Notes under the pieces: generated by a model
Database searches by the model: none
The model's input: the letters and a program-made list of their open reading frames with translations, nothing else
What the model was told of the DNA's origin: nothing
Shown here: piece by piece, positions 23,899 through 32,087 of the stretch
Position numbering within the stretch: position 1 is the first letter of the stretch
How the letters are laid out: every line of letters begins with the position of its first letter
NCBI RefSeq assembly: GCF_052180215.1
Contig: NZ_CP197471.1
Span: 2,948,001 to 3,012,000, forward strand
DNA length: 64,000 nucleotides
Reading direction: 5' to 3'
Source of the DNA: Pseudoneobacillus sp052180215
Lineage (GTDB): Bacteria > Bacillota > Bacilli > Bacillales > Cytobacillaceae
Position numbers and translations under genes: made by a program

Positions 23899-23994
23899 AT
23901 GTCTAATCGCAAAATGCAAAAAATCATTGTTTACACGATGTTATTTGCTATGTTAGCCTCAACCCTACTTATCGGACTTGCGTCATTTTTATAA
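23899..23994 (+). CDS. prli42: Prli42-like membrane miniprotein (stressosome anchor)
   Basis: 31 residues from ATG 23899 behind AGAAAGGAAT. A basic N-terminus (MSNRKMQKIIVYTM) is followed by one membrane helix (LFAMLASTLLIGLASFL). The pattern of a short charged head, one transmembrane segment and a C-terminal FL matches Prli42, a miniprotein described in Listeria and Bacilli that holds the stressosome (RsbR/RsbS) at the membrane. A possible promoter with TTGTTC and TAAAAT spaced by 18 lies upstream at about 23825-23855. It is the only plus-strand gene between pepF (19.8 kb) and yqzF (44.8 kb). Confidence 0.8.
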   Translation: MSNRKMQKIIVYTMLFAMLASTLLIGLASFL

Positions 23995-23999
23995 CATAA

Positions 24000-24028
24000 A
24001 AAGGGCTACTCCTTATTGGAGTAGCCAC
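24000..24028. terminator. Bidirectional terminator
   Basis: GGCTACTCC (24004-24012) pairs with GGAGTAGCC (24018-24026), with T-runs on both strands, between prli42 and yqjB. Confidence 0.88.
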
Positions 24029-24030
24029 TT

Positions 24031-24543
24031 CTATTTTAAGGCACCATATTCTCTTGCTATCTGTTCAAAGTCTTTTTTGGTTGAAGTAACCGCAATCTTT
24101 GTCCCTAAAGGGATATAATCAAATAGTGATTCAATCGCTTCATTTTGCAAACGGACACAGCCTTGGGATACATTCTTACCAATTGATTCTGGTTGGTTAG
24201 TTCCATGAAAACCGTATATTCTACCATCCGTACCTTCAGCATCAAAGCCTATCCATCTAGTACCAAGAGGATTTTTAGGATCTCCCCCGGGAATATCCTT
24301 CTTACGGTAATATGGATTTTTAGCCTTCACTGTTATGGTAAAGAGACCTTCTGGGGTTAAGTCTTCTGTTTTTCCAGTTGCAACACTAACAACCGTTTGA
24401 ATGCGATTTTCATTCACAAAGGCCATTTCATTCGTACTTTTGTTAACAATGATAAAAGGGTCACCTGGTAAAGGATTTGGACCTAATGGCCAAATGGGAG
24501 AGATAAAGAAAGTTAGAAATAAGGCTGTCAATGTGTTTAACAT
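24031..24543 (-). CDS. yqjB: L,D-transpeptidase (YkuD domain), YqjB-like
   Basis: 170 residues. An N-terminal hydrophobic segment (1-20) acts as signal or anchor. The YkuD catalytic motif is present: His113 in YGFHGTNQ and Cys129 in SQGCVRLQN. There is no LysM domain. It should act outside the membrane on peptidoglycan stem peptides, making 3-3 cross-links or attaching groups. It lies 21 bases downstream of yqjA and may be cotranscribed with it. Confidence 0.88.
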   Translation of the reverse strand: MLNTLTALFLTFFISPIWPLGPNPLPGDPFIIVNKSTNEMAFVNENRIQTVVSVATGKTEDLTPEGLFTITVKAKNPYYRKKDIPGGDPKNPLGTRWIGFDAEGTDGRIYGFHGTNQPESIGKNVSQGCVRLQNEAIESLFDYIPLGTKIAVTSTKKDFEQIAREYGALK

Positions 24544-24564
24544 TATATCACCCTCACATCATTT

Positions 24565-25563
24565 TCAATAGTTTGCCTCATCTAGCATTTTTTGATTCCT
24601 GGATTTCCCCTTCTTGAGCCCTTTAAAGGAACTTTTTATAATTAAATATTGCTCCATCTCTTTTACAATTTGAAATAATGCAGCTCTTGCCTCAAATTCT
24701 TCTCTTGTTTTCGGCAGTGACATTTCTTCAAACTCAAATCTTAATTCTGCTAATTTCTCTAAGAAATGGGCAGCCGTATTTCCAGGATGAATATGCTCGG
24801 ATAATTCACCAATAAAATCGGCAACCATTTTTCCTTGCTTAACCATTAACGGGATGGATGTAATCATTGGGAGTAATCGTTCAACAATCTCTAATTGTTT
24901 TTCCCGCATTTTAAAATAAGTAAAATACAGACTTTCATTTCTTAAAAAATGATTTTCGATATCACGAAAAGAGAGTGCTTTGGCTTCTTCTATCAGTTTA
25001 GCCGTTTCTAGGATTTCCTCCCCGTTCCAATCACTTTTTCCAGTACTTAAATAATGAACGATTTCCAGAAAGATAATCTTTAAATTTGCCTCTATTTTAA
25101 TCTGAAAATCTTCTAGTTTGTTTTCTAAACTTGGCATATAAAGATTCATCAATAATGCCACACCAATACCAATAACAATTATTCCAGTTTCACGAAAAAG
25201 TAAATCCCATGTTACTTGTCCTGCGGAATAAATATGTAAAATGATAACACTACTAGTGACTACACCATCTTTCGCTTTTAACATGACGAGAGTTGGGATA
25301 AAAAATAAAAGTAAGAGGCCAATCATAATTGGATGGTAAGCTACACCTTCAAAAAATAAGTAAGAAAAAGGCATTGCTAAGATACAGGCTAGAAAACGAT
25401 CCCATGAAGTTCTTAATGATCGTAGCTTCGTTACTTGAATACATAGAATGGTTAAAATTCCAGCTGACACAAAATTACTCAAACCAAATTGTTGAGCAAT
25501 TATGATGGCTATGGCTGTTCCCATAGCCGTTTTTATGGTTCGATAGCCAATTCGATATTTCAT
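24565..25563 (-). CDS. yqjA: YqjA-like membrane protein (aromatic acid exporter/DUF939 family)
   Basis: 332 residues. The first half has about five or six hydrophobic segments (TAIAIIIAQQFGL, FVSAGILTILCIQV, LACILAMPFSYLFFEG, IMIGLLLLFFIPTLVM, IIVIGIGVALLMNLYM), followed by a long cytoplasmic helical domain of about 170 residues (LEDFQIKIEANLK onward). This matches the ArAE_1/DUF939 group. The function is not known. It sits upstream of the L,D-transpeptidase gene, as in B. subtilis. Confidence 0.82.
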   Translation of the reverse strand: MKYRIGYRTIKTAMGTAIAIIIAQQFGLSNFVSAGILTILCIQVTKLRSLRTSWDRFLACILAMPFSYLFFEGVAYHPIMIGLLLLFFIPTLVMLKAKDGVVTSSVIILHIYSAGQVTWDLLFRETGIIVIGIGVALLMNLYMPSLENKLEDFQIKIEANLKIIFLEIVHYLSTGKSDWNGEEILETAKLIEEAKALSFRDIENHFLRNESLYFTYFKMREKQLEIVERLLPMITSIPLMVKQGKMVADFIGELSEHIHPGNTAAHFLEKLAELRFEFEEMSLPKTREEFEARAALFQIVKEMEQYLIIKSSFKGLKKGKSRNQKMLDEANY

Positions 25564-25597
25564 TTAAATGACTCCTGTTACTATAAAATAGTAAAAA

Positions 25598-25631
25598 ACA
25601 AAAAGATGATCATGATGACCATCTTTTTGTT
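25598..25631 (-). terminator. artQM terminator
   Basis: AACAAAAAGATG pairs with CATCTTTTTGTT, downstream of artM on the minus strand. Confidence 0.75.
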
Positions 25632-25673
25632 ACTATATTAGTTTGTTCATTTTGGGTATAAATAGCAATCATT

Positions 25674-26396
25674 TTATAGCATTTTTTCTAGGAATTCTTG
25701 GGCACGTTTGCTTGTTGGATTTGTGAAAAATTCCTTTGGAGGAGCATCCTCTACTAAAACGCCACCATCTAGAAATAATACACGGTCTGCGACTTCACGA
25801 GCAAAACCCATTTCATGGGTTACAATGGCCATTGTCATTCCAGTATGTGCTAGTGATTTCATTACTTCAAGTACTTCTTTCACCATTTCAGGGTCAAGTG
25901 CCGAGGTTGGTTCATCAAACAGCATGACTTCTGGGTTCATTGCCAGAGCTCTTGCAATGGCAACGCGCTGTTTTTGTCCGCCAGATAATCTAGTTGGATA
26001 ATCATTTGCTTTTTCAGCTAATCCGACCTTTTCTAATAGCTCGAAAGCATATTTTTCCGCCTCTTGCTTTGAAAGCCCCTTCACTTTCATAGGAGCATAG
26101 GTCAAATTTTGCAAAACTGTTTTATGGGGAAATAAATGAAAGTGTTGAAACACCATGCCGACATTTTGACGCACTTTCATGATATTCGTTTTCTTATCTG
26201 TTACCTCTTCATTCCCAATCCAAATCTTCCCGCTCGTTGGATTTTCCAAAAGATTTAAACAACGTAAAAACGTCGATTTTCCAGAACCTGATGGCCCAAT
26301 GATGGCAACTACTTCTCCTTCTCTAATAGAAGTGGTAATGCCTTTTAAAACTTCGAGCTTGCCAAAATTCTTATATAAATCATTCACTTTAATCAC
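25674..26396 (-). CDS. artM: Amino acid ABC transporter ATP-binding protein (arginine type)
   Basis: 240 residues from a GTG start. Walker A GPSGSGKSTF near residues 34-43, Q-loop VFQHFHLFPHKT, signature LSGGQKQRVAIARAL, Walker B VMLFDEPTSALDP and the H-loop VTHEMGF are all intact. It powers uptake of basic or polar amino acids with ArtQ and the binding protein ArtP. It overlaps artQ by eight bases. The name follows the B. subtilis artPQM (yqiXYZ) locus, which occupies the same place. Confidence 0.92.
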   Translation of the reverse strand: MIKVNDLYKNFGKLEVLKGITTSIREGEVVAIIGPSGSGKSTFLRCLNLLENPTSGKIWIGNEEVTDKKTNIMKVRQNVGMVFQHFHLFPHKTVLQNLTYAPMKVKGLSKQEAEKYAFELLEKVGLAEKANDYPTRLSGGQKQRVAIARALAMNPEVMLFDEPTSALDPEMVKEVLEVMKSLAHTGMTMAIVTHEMGFAREVADRVLFLDGGVLVEDAPPKEFFTNPTSKRAQEFLEKML

Positions 26397-27060
26397 TGCG
26401 TCTCATTCTCCTTTCAACGGCTTTCCCCAGTAATGTCAATGTCATAACCATGACATAATAAATGATTCCAGCTATGATTAATGGTTCGAAAAATGAAAAC
26501 TTGTCGGCACCAACAATGTATGAACGACGCATAATATCCATAACGCCAATGGTCGTTACGATGGCTGATTCCTTTGTTAAAGTGATAAATTCATTCATTA
26601 ACGCTGGTAAAATATTTTTTAAAGCTTGTGGCATGATGATATCCCACATCATTTTTTTATACGGAATTCCAAGCGCCATAGAAGCTTCTTGTTGCCCTCT
26701 ATCTACGGCTAAAATGCCTGCTCGTATAATTTCTGAAATATAGGCTGCAGAGTTTAAGGCGAACGCTAAAACTGCCGCATTATAAGGTTCAATCTGATAA
26801 CCTACAATTTGCGGAGAACCAAAATAGATAATCATTAATTGCAAAACTAATGGAGTTCCACGAAAAATAGAGGTATATGCATCTGCTATCCAATTCAAAA
26901 TCTTTAAAGATGAAATTTTTAATAATGCTAAAATAATACCAAATGCGAATCCTAACAAGCCCGCAACAATTACAATTTTTAAGGTAATACCGATACCTTT
27001 AAGTATAAACGGTAACGTTGGAAGGATATCTGTAAAATTTAGATTCATTCCTTTAATCAT
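26389..27060 (-). CDS. artQ: Amino acid ABC transporter permease (arginine type)
   Basis: 223 residues (start ATG 27060; ATG 27048 is an alternative since both sit close to purine-rich sequence). It has five hydrophobic segments and the permease EAA loop GQQEASMALGIPYKKMMWDIIMPQA reads through at residues about 145-170. It belongs to the His/Glu/Gln/Arg family of three-gene importers. A terminator-like hairpin lies between it and artP. Confidence 0.92.
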   Translation of the reverse strand: MIKGMNLNFTDILPTLPFILKGIGITLKIVIVAGLLGFAFGIILALLKISSLKILNWIADAYTSIFRGTPLVLQLMIIYFGSPQIVGYQIEPYNAAVLAFALNSAAYISEIIRAGILAVDRGQQEASMALGIPYKKMMWDIIMPQALKNILPALMNEFITLTKESAIVTTIGVMDIMRRSYIVGADKFSFFEPLIIAGIIYYVMVMTLTLLGKAVERRMRRSD

Positions 27061-27100
27061 CCTTTCCTAGTAAAACTTTCGTTCGTCATCACTTGAAGTA

Positions 27101-27136
27101 AAAACGTTCAGAGTAACTCCTCTGAACGTTTTTTAT
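27101..27136 (-). terminator. Intra-operon terminator between artP and artQ
   Basis: AACGTTCAGAG pairs with CTCTGAACGTT and is followed on the minus strand by TTTT. It should stop part of the transcripts after the binding-protein gene. Confidence 0.8.
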
Positions 27137-27142
27137 TTTAAG

Positions 27143-27952
27143 TTACTTTACATCTCCGCCAAACCATTTCACAACTAACTTATCAAGTTCACCGTTGCTA
27201 ATCATTTCATTTAAAACTTTATTAAATTCTGCTGTTAATTCACTATTTTTTGGAAAAGCAATCGCAGATCCAGCCTCTTCCTCAGTAGCGTCTTCAATAG
27301 TAAAGCCATCTAAATCTGAATTGTTCTTAAAAAATCCTTCAGCGACTGTATCTTCAATAATAGCAGCATCAAAACGTCCTGCTTTGATTTCTTGAATTAA
27401 TTCAGGGATACGGTTGCGGTTTTCAATTTTGATATCAACCGTTTTAGCAATTTCATTTGCTTTTTCTTCTTGAATAGTACCTAGTTGGACACCAACCGTT
27501 TTACCTTTTAAGTCTTCGATTGTTTTAATACCGCTATCTTTGCTTGTTACAATCATATGGTTTGCTGTAAAGTATACATCAGAAAAATCTACATTTTTTT
27601 TACGTTCTTCAGTAGGGCTCATTCCTGCCAATACAAAGTCTGCTTGTCCATTTTCAAGAGCAGAGATTAATCCGCTAAAATCCATATCTTTCACTTGAAC
27701 ATCATATCCAAGCTTATCAGCTAATGCTTTTGCAAGGTCTACATCAAAACCGATAATTTCTTCCCCTTTAGTAGTATCAATATACTCAAACGGAGGGTAA
27801 TCTGCTGATGTTCCCATAATTAATACTTTTTTATCTTTTCCTTCATTTTTACCGGAAGTTGCATCTTTACTTTCATTATTGCTTGTACCACAAGCTGCTA
27901 ATAATCCAATCATTAGAAAAGCCATAATGATAAGTGATAAACCTTTTTTCAT
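27143..27952 (-). CDS. artP: Amino acid (arginine-type) ABC transporter substrate-binding lipoprotein
   Basis: 269 residues. The signal peptide ends in the lipobox LAAC at residue about 21, so the protein is anchored to the outer face of the membrane. It has the SBP family 3 fold: ADYPPFEYID, GFDVDLAKALADKLGY, VKDMDFSGLISALENGQ, DFVLAGMSPTEERKKNVDF and GKTVGVQLGTIQEEKA. The substrate is taken from synteny with the arginine transporter of B. subtilis; related polar amino acids cannot be excluded. It is first gene of the art operon. Confidence 0.9.
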   Translation of the reverse strand: MKKGLSLIIMAFLMIGLLAACGTSNNESKDATSGKNEGKDKKVLIMGTSADYPPFEYIDTTKGEEIIGFDVDLAKALADKLGYDVQVKDMDFSGLISALENGQADFVLAGMSPTEERKKNVDFSDVYFTANHMIVTSKDSGIKTIEDLKGKTVGVQLGTIQEEKANEIAKTVDIKIENRNRIPELIQEIKAGRFDAAIIEDTVAEGFFKNNSDLDGFTIEDATEEEAGSAIAFPKNSELTAEFNKVLNEMISNGELDKLVVKWFGGDVK

Positions 27953-27987
27953 TCTTTGTTCCTCCTATTATTTCAAAAATATAGTTT

Positions 27988-28003
27988 AATATTTATTCAC
28001 ATA
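27988..28003 (-). promoter_or_regulatory. Possible ArgR/AhrC box upstream of artP
   Basis: On the minus strand ATGTGAATAAATATTA resembles the Bacillus ARG box (TATGAATAAAAATTCA type). It lies about 36 bases upstream of the artP start, near where a promoter would be. The region is very AT-rich, so chance similarity is possible. Confidence 0.35.
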
Positions 28004-28189
28004 AATGTATTTTAACACGGTTTAATAAATATGCAATAGTATTTTTAAATATTAATAGATTGGATATTATTTCTTATTTATTAACAGAAAAATCTAATAA
28101 AAATAAGGGAATTTGCTTTATTAGTATTATTCTAAGAACCTTAAATTATTCAAGGTAAAATCAAACTATTCAGAAATCAAAAACAAAAG

Positions 28190-28216
28190 AAAAAGCCTCG
28201 GAACATATCCGAGGCA
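28190..28216 (-). terminator. brxB terminator
   Basis: GCCTCGGA (28195-28202) pairs with TCCGAGGC (28208-28215), followed on the minus strand by TTTTTCTTTTG. Confidence 0.88.
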
Positions 28217-28229
28217 TCTCTATTTAGAT

Positions 28230-28667
28230 TTACACTTCTTCACAATATTGTTCAAATGCATTTTGTAATTTATTTACAACCGCCATTGGTTCATGTCCTT
28301 CAATATCATGGCGTTCGATCATAGAAACTAATTTTCCATCTTTTAATAATGCAAAAGATGGTGAGGATGGTGGGTAACCTGTAAAATAACTTCTAGCTTT
28401 TTCAGTAGCTTCTTTATCTTGCCCTGCAAATACAGTTACTAACTGGTCTGGACGCTTATCATAGTGAAGGGCATGAGCGGCTGCAGGTCTTGCAATACCT
28501 CCCGCACATCCGCAAACTGAATTCACCATAACAAGAGTGGTACCTGGCTTATTTAAGGCTTGTTCTACCTCTTCTGGTGTTTGTAGTTCTTGATATCCGA
28601 CATGCGTAATCTCTTGACGAGCTTGACGAACGACATCATTCATAAATAAATTAAAATTCATATCCAT
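28230..28667 (-). CDS. brxB: Bacilliredoxin BrxB (YqiW)
   Basis: 145 residues, DUF1094/bacilliredoxin family. The active site is the unusual Cys52-Gly-Cys54 in VNSVCGCAGG, with the conserved tail SPSFALLKDGKLVSMIERHDIEG. It removes bacillithiol from S-bacillithiolated proteins in the cytoplasm. Synteny with yqiW, next to the bkd region, supports BrxB over its paralogue BrxA. Confidence 0.92.
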   Translation of the reverse strand: MDMNFNLFMNDVVRQARQEITHVGYQELQTPEEVEQALNKPGTTLVMVNSVCGCAGGIARPAAAHALHYDKRPDQLVTVFAGQDKEATEKARSYFTGYPPSSPSFALLKDGKLVSMIERHDIEGHEPMAVVNKLQNAFEQYCEEV

Positions 28668-28744
28668 GTAAAAAAACTCCTTTCATTGCTTATATATACA
28701 TCATACCAATTAATTCATAAAAATTTCAATGTAGGAGGTTTATC

Positions 28745-28844
28745 CCTAAAAAAAACGGGTAGTATATCTGTGCAGCCAGATTCATACCCCAATACTCCCT
28801 TTTTGACAGGACAGCACATTTACGTGTTGTCCTATTTTTTTAGG
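28745..28844. repeat. Twin-hairpin element with complementary ends
   Basis: CCTAAAAAAA (28745-28754) and TTTTTTTAGG (28835-28844) are complementary ends. Inside are two hairpins: GGGTA...ATCTG / CAGAT...TACCC (28757-28789), which on the minus strand is followed by TTTTTTTT and can terminate meaB, and GGACAGCACA / TGTGTTGTCC-like (about 28809-28832), which on the plus strand is followed by TATTTTTTT although no plus-strand gene precedes it. Confidence 0.7.
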
Positions 28845-28857
28845 CAGCTATATATAT

Positions 28858-29895
28858 TTATGAATTTCTTTCTATTAAGAACAACTCATCTACTGCAGAT
28901 GCAACGGTTTTCTTACCGTTCATCACTTCTTCTTCAAGAATTGGAAGTGCTCTTTTTATTCCGGACTGTTTAAAAAAACGAAAATGCAACTGATCACTTA
29001 TTAGGGAATATAACCAATGTTTGTTCTGAATCCTTCTTCGTTCTGCAAAAATACCTGAATCCTTTGTTGTCTTTTCAAACTGCTGGAGCATAGTCCATAT
29101 TTGCTCCACTCCTTCCTTAAAAAGAGCAGAGCAGGTGTAGGCCTTTGTTTTCCAACCGAAAGTGGCGGGTTGTAAGAAATGGAGGATCCGATTATATTCC
29201 TCTTTCGTTTTTATAGCCAGAGGTCTATTCTCCCCATCTGCCTTATTAACGATGGCGGCATCAATCAGTTCCATTATTCCCTTTTTCATTCCTTGAAGCT
29301 CGTCTCCAGCACCTGTAAGGACAAGCATCATAAAGAAATCGACCATATCACGAATGATGGCTTCACTTTGACCAACACCAACGGTTTCCACTAAAATAAC
29401 ATCAAAACCAGCGGCTTCACAAAGCAACATTGTTTCACGTGTTTTCCGATGAACTCCACCAAGCTTTCCTCCAGATGGGGACGGTCGTATAAAAGCTAAT
29501 GGATGACGTGAAAGCTGCTCCATTCTCGTTTTATCACCAAGTATACTTCCTCCACTAATACTTGAACTAGGATCAACAGCCAAAACAGCTACACGTAAGC
29601 CAAGTTCACATAGATACACTCCAAATGCTTCTATAAATGTACTTTTACCGGCACCAGGAACACCAGTAATGCCAATTCGTAATGATTTTCCACTATGAGG
29701 TAAAATTCTTTCCAATAGTTCTTGAGATTGGGAAAAATGTTGCTCCGCATTACTTTCAATCAAAGTAATTGCACGAGCCAGACTGCTTCGATCACGTTTT
29801 AATATCCCATTATACATCTGATCTACTGAATAGACTGGACCGTTCTTTTTTTTAAAACGGCCCTTTCCTATCATTTCATCCCTATTATCACTCAT
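28858..29895 (-). CDS. meaB: Methylmalonyl-CoA mutase-associated GTPase MeaB
   Basis: 345 residues. G3E/SIMIBI-type GTPase: P-loop GVPGAGKSTF at 78-87, VDPSSSISGGSILGDKTRM (switch region), VETVGVGQSE, and the base-recognition motif NKADGEN. It loads and protects the adenosylcobalamin cofactor of methylmalonyl-CoA mutase. The start ATG overlaps the mutB stop as TAATG, implying translational coupling. It is the last gene of mutA-mutB-meaB. Confidence 0.94.
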   Translation of the reverse strand: MSDNRDEMIGKGRFKKKNGPVYSVDQMYNGILKRDRSSLARAITLIESNAEQHFSQSQELLERILPHSGKSLRIGITGVPGAGKSTFIEAFGVYLCELGLRVAVLAVDPSSSISGGSILGDKTRMEQLSRHPLAFIRPSPSGGKLGGVHRKTRETMLLCEAAGFDVILVETVGVGQSEAIIRDMVDFFMMLVLTGAGDELQGMKKGIMELIDAAIVNKADGENRPLAIKTKEEYNRILHFLQPATFGWKTKAYTCSALFKEGVEQIWTMLQQFEKTTKDSGIFAERRRIQNKHWLYSLISDQLHFRFFKQSGIKRALPILEEEVMNGKKTVASAVDELFLIERNS

Positions 29896-32087
29896 TACTG
29901 TGACACTTCCTCATATCCAAGCTGTCGATAAATTGCTCGAATCACCTTTTGAGCTGCTACAGTAATAACAGTCCCTGGTCCAAAAATTGCCGCTGCTCCA
30001 TGCTCATAGAGATACTGATAATCTTGGAAAGGAATCACTCCTCCAACGACAACCAAAATATCTTCTCTGCCAAGCTTCTTCAATTCTTCTATCAACTGAG
30101 GCAGTAAAGTTCTATGTCCTGCTGCAAGTGAACTCATTCCAATCACATGTACATCGTTTTCAACTGCTTGACGCGCCGTTTCTTCCGGTGTTTGGAACAA
30201 TGGTCCAATATCCACATCAAAACCTAAATCGGCAAAAGCAGTTGAAATAACTTTTGCACCGCGGTCATGACCATCTTGCCCCATTTTAGCAATAAGAATT
30301 CTCGGTCTTCTACCTTCATTCTCTAAAAATTCATCCGTCATTTCCTTTACAACGTTGATTTCCTCATCATTTGAATAAGCACTACTATATACTCCGCTAA
30401 TGGAACGAATCATCGCTTTATGTCTACCGGCAACCTTCTCAATAGCATCTGAAATTTCGCCTAATGTCGCTCTCACTCTAGCAGCTTGAACAGTATATTC
30501 TAATAGATTACCTTCACCTTTTTCAGCCGCTTCCGTTAGTTGGGCAAGAGCTTCTTTTACCATTTTTTCATCACGAGAAGTTTTGATCTGCTGCAATTTT
30601 TCTAATTGCTTTTCTCTTACTTCCGTATTATCAATATTTAAGATTTCTATTGGCTCTTCCTCTTCTAATCGATATCGATTGACACCAATAATCACTTCTT
30701 TACCTGAATCTATTTGAGCTTGACGGCGAGCAGCTGCTTCTTCAATTCTCATTTTTGGTAAGCCTGTCTCAATTGCTTTCGCCATTCCACCTAAGCTCTC
30801 AATTTCTTCAATATGCTCCCAAGCACGGTCAATTAACTGTTGTGTTAATGCTTCCACATAATAGGAACCACCCCAAGGGTCTATTACATTCGTAATACCT
30901 GTTTCTTCTTGTAAAAATAATTGAGTGTTTCGGGCAATTCGAGCCGAGAAATCAGTAGGTAAGGCTATTGCTTCATCTAATGCATTGGTATGTAGAGATT
31001 GTGTATGCCCCATCGCCGCTGCATGTGCTTCTAATAGTGTACGAATCACATTATTATATGGATCTTGCTCTGTTAAACTCCAGCCGGATGTTTGCGAATG
31101 TGTTCTTAACGCTAAAGATTTATCGTTTTTAGGATGGAATGATTTCAACATTTTTGCCCAAATAAATCTTGCCGCGCGCATTTTGGCCACTTCCATAAAA
31201 TAATTCATGCCTACTGCCCAGAAAAACGATAACCTTGGTGCAAATGAATCAATATCAATACCAGCTTTTAAACCTGTTCTCACATACTCCAACCCATCGG
31301 CAAGTGTATAGGCTAATTCAATATCCGCAGGTGCCCCTGCTTCCTGCATATGATAACCAGAAATGCTAATACTATTAAATTTCGGCATGTATTTTGCTGT
31401 ATACTCAAAAATATCTGCAATAATCTTCATAGACATTTCCGGTGGGTAAATATACGTATTTCGAACCATGTATTCTTTTAAAATATCATTCTGTATCGTA
31501 CCAGCTAATTTTTCTTTGCTAACCCCTTGTTCTTCGGCTGTTACGATAAAAAAGGCTAGTACAGGTAGGACAGCACCATTCATTGTCATCGAAACAGACA
31601 TTTGATCCAATGGAATTCCAGCAAATAATATTTTCATATCTTCCACAGAGTCAATGGCTACACCGGCTTTCCCAACATCTCCAACTACACGGGGATGGTC
31701 CGAATCATATCCTCTATGTGTTGCTAAATCAAAAGCCACTGACAATCCCTTTTGTCCCATGGCAAGATTCCGACGATAAAATGCGTTACTTTCTTCTGCC
31801 GTTGAGAAACCTGCATATTGCCTTACGGTCCATGGACGATTTACGTACATAGTAGGATATGGTCCTCTGGTATATGGGGCAATACCAGGCATATCGTTCA
31901 AATGTTCAACGCCAGCAATATCTTCTTCCGTATATAGAGACTTTAATTTGATTTGTTCATTCGTTTCAAACAACAAATCATCTATATTCTGATTGATTTC
32001 AGCTTCTGCTTTTCTTTTCCAATCCTCTTTTGAAAAAGTTGGGACGGTATCTAGTTTTATTTTTCGAAAATCAGGTTTATTTTTCAT
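29895..32087 (-). CDS. mutB: Methylmalonyl-CoA mutase, large (catalytic, B12-binding) subunit
   Basis: 730 residues. The N-terminal TIM barrel binds methylmalonyl-CoA (PWTVRQYAGFSTAEESNAFY, FDLATHRGYDSDHPRV). The C-terminal cobalamin domain has the base-off motif GQDGHDRGAK near residue 605, then GMSSLAAGH and VVVGGVIP. It rearranges (R)-methylmalonyl-CoA to succinyl-CoA using adenosylcobalamin. It overlaps mutA by 11 bases. Located directly downstream of the bkd operon, which produces propionyl-CoA precursors from isoleucine and valine. Confidence 0.95.
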   Translation of the reverse strand: MKNKPDFRKIKLDTVPTFSKEDWKRKAEAEINQNIDDLLFETNEQIKLKSLYTEEDIAGVEHLNDMPGIAPYTRGPYPTMYVNRPWTVRQYAGFSTAEESNAFYRRNLAMGQKGLSVAFDLATHRGYDSDHPRVVGDVGKAGVAIDSVEDMKILFAGIPLDQMSVSMTMNGAVLPVLAFFIVTAEEQGVSKEKLAGTIQNDILKEYMVRNTYIYPPEMSMKIIADIFEYTAKYMPKFNSISISGYHMQEAGAPADIELAYTLADGLEYVRTGLKAGIDIDSFAPRLSFFWAVGMNYFMEVAKMRAARFIWAKMLKSFHPKNDKSLALRTHSQTSGWSLTEQDPYNNVIRTLLEAHAAAMGHTQSLHTNALDEAIALPTDFSARIARNTQLFLQEETGITNVIDPWGGSYYVEALTQQLIDRAWEHIEEIESLGGMAKAIETGLPKMRIEEAAARRQAQIDSGKEVIIGVNRYRLEEEEPIEILNIDNTEVREKQLEKLQQIKTSRDEKMVKEALAQLTEAAEKGEGNLLEYTVQAARVRATLGEISDAIEKVAGRHKAMIRSISGVYSSAYSNDEEINVVKEMTDEFLENEGRRPRILIAKMGQDGHDRGAKVISTAFADLGFDVDIGPLFQTPEETARQAVENDVHVIGMSSLAAGHRTLLPQLIEELKKLGREDILVVVGGVIPFQDYQYLYEHGAAAIFGPGTVITVAAQKVIRAIYRQLGYEEVSQ

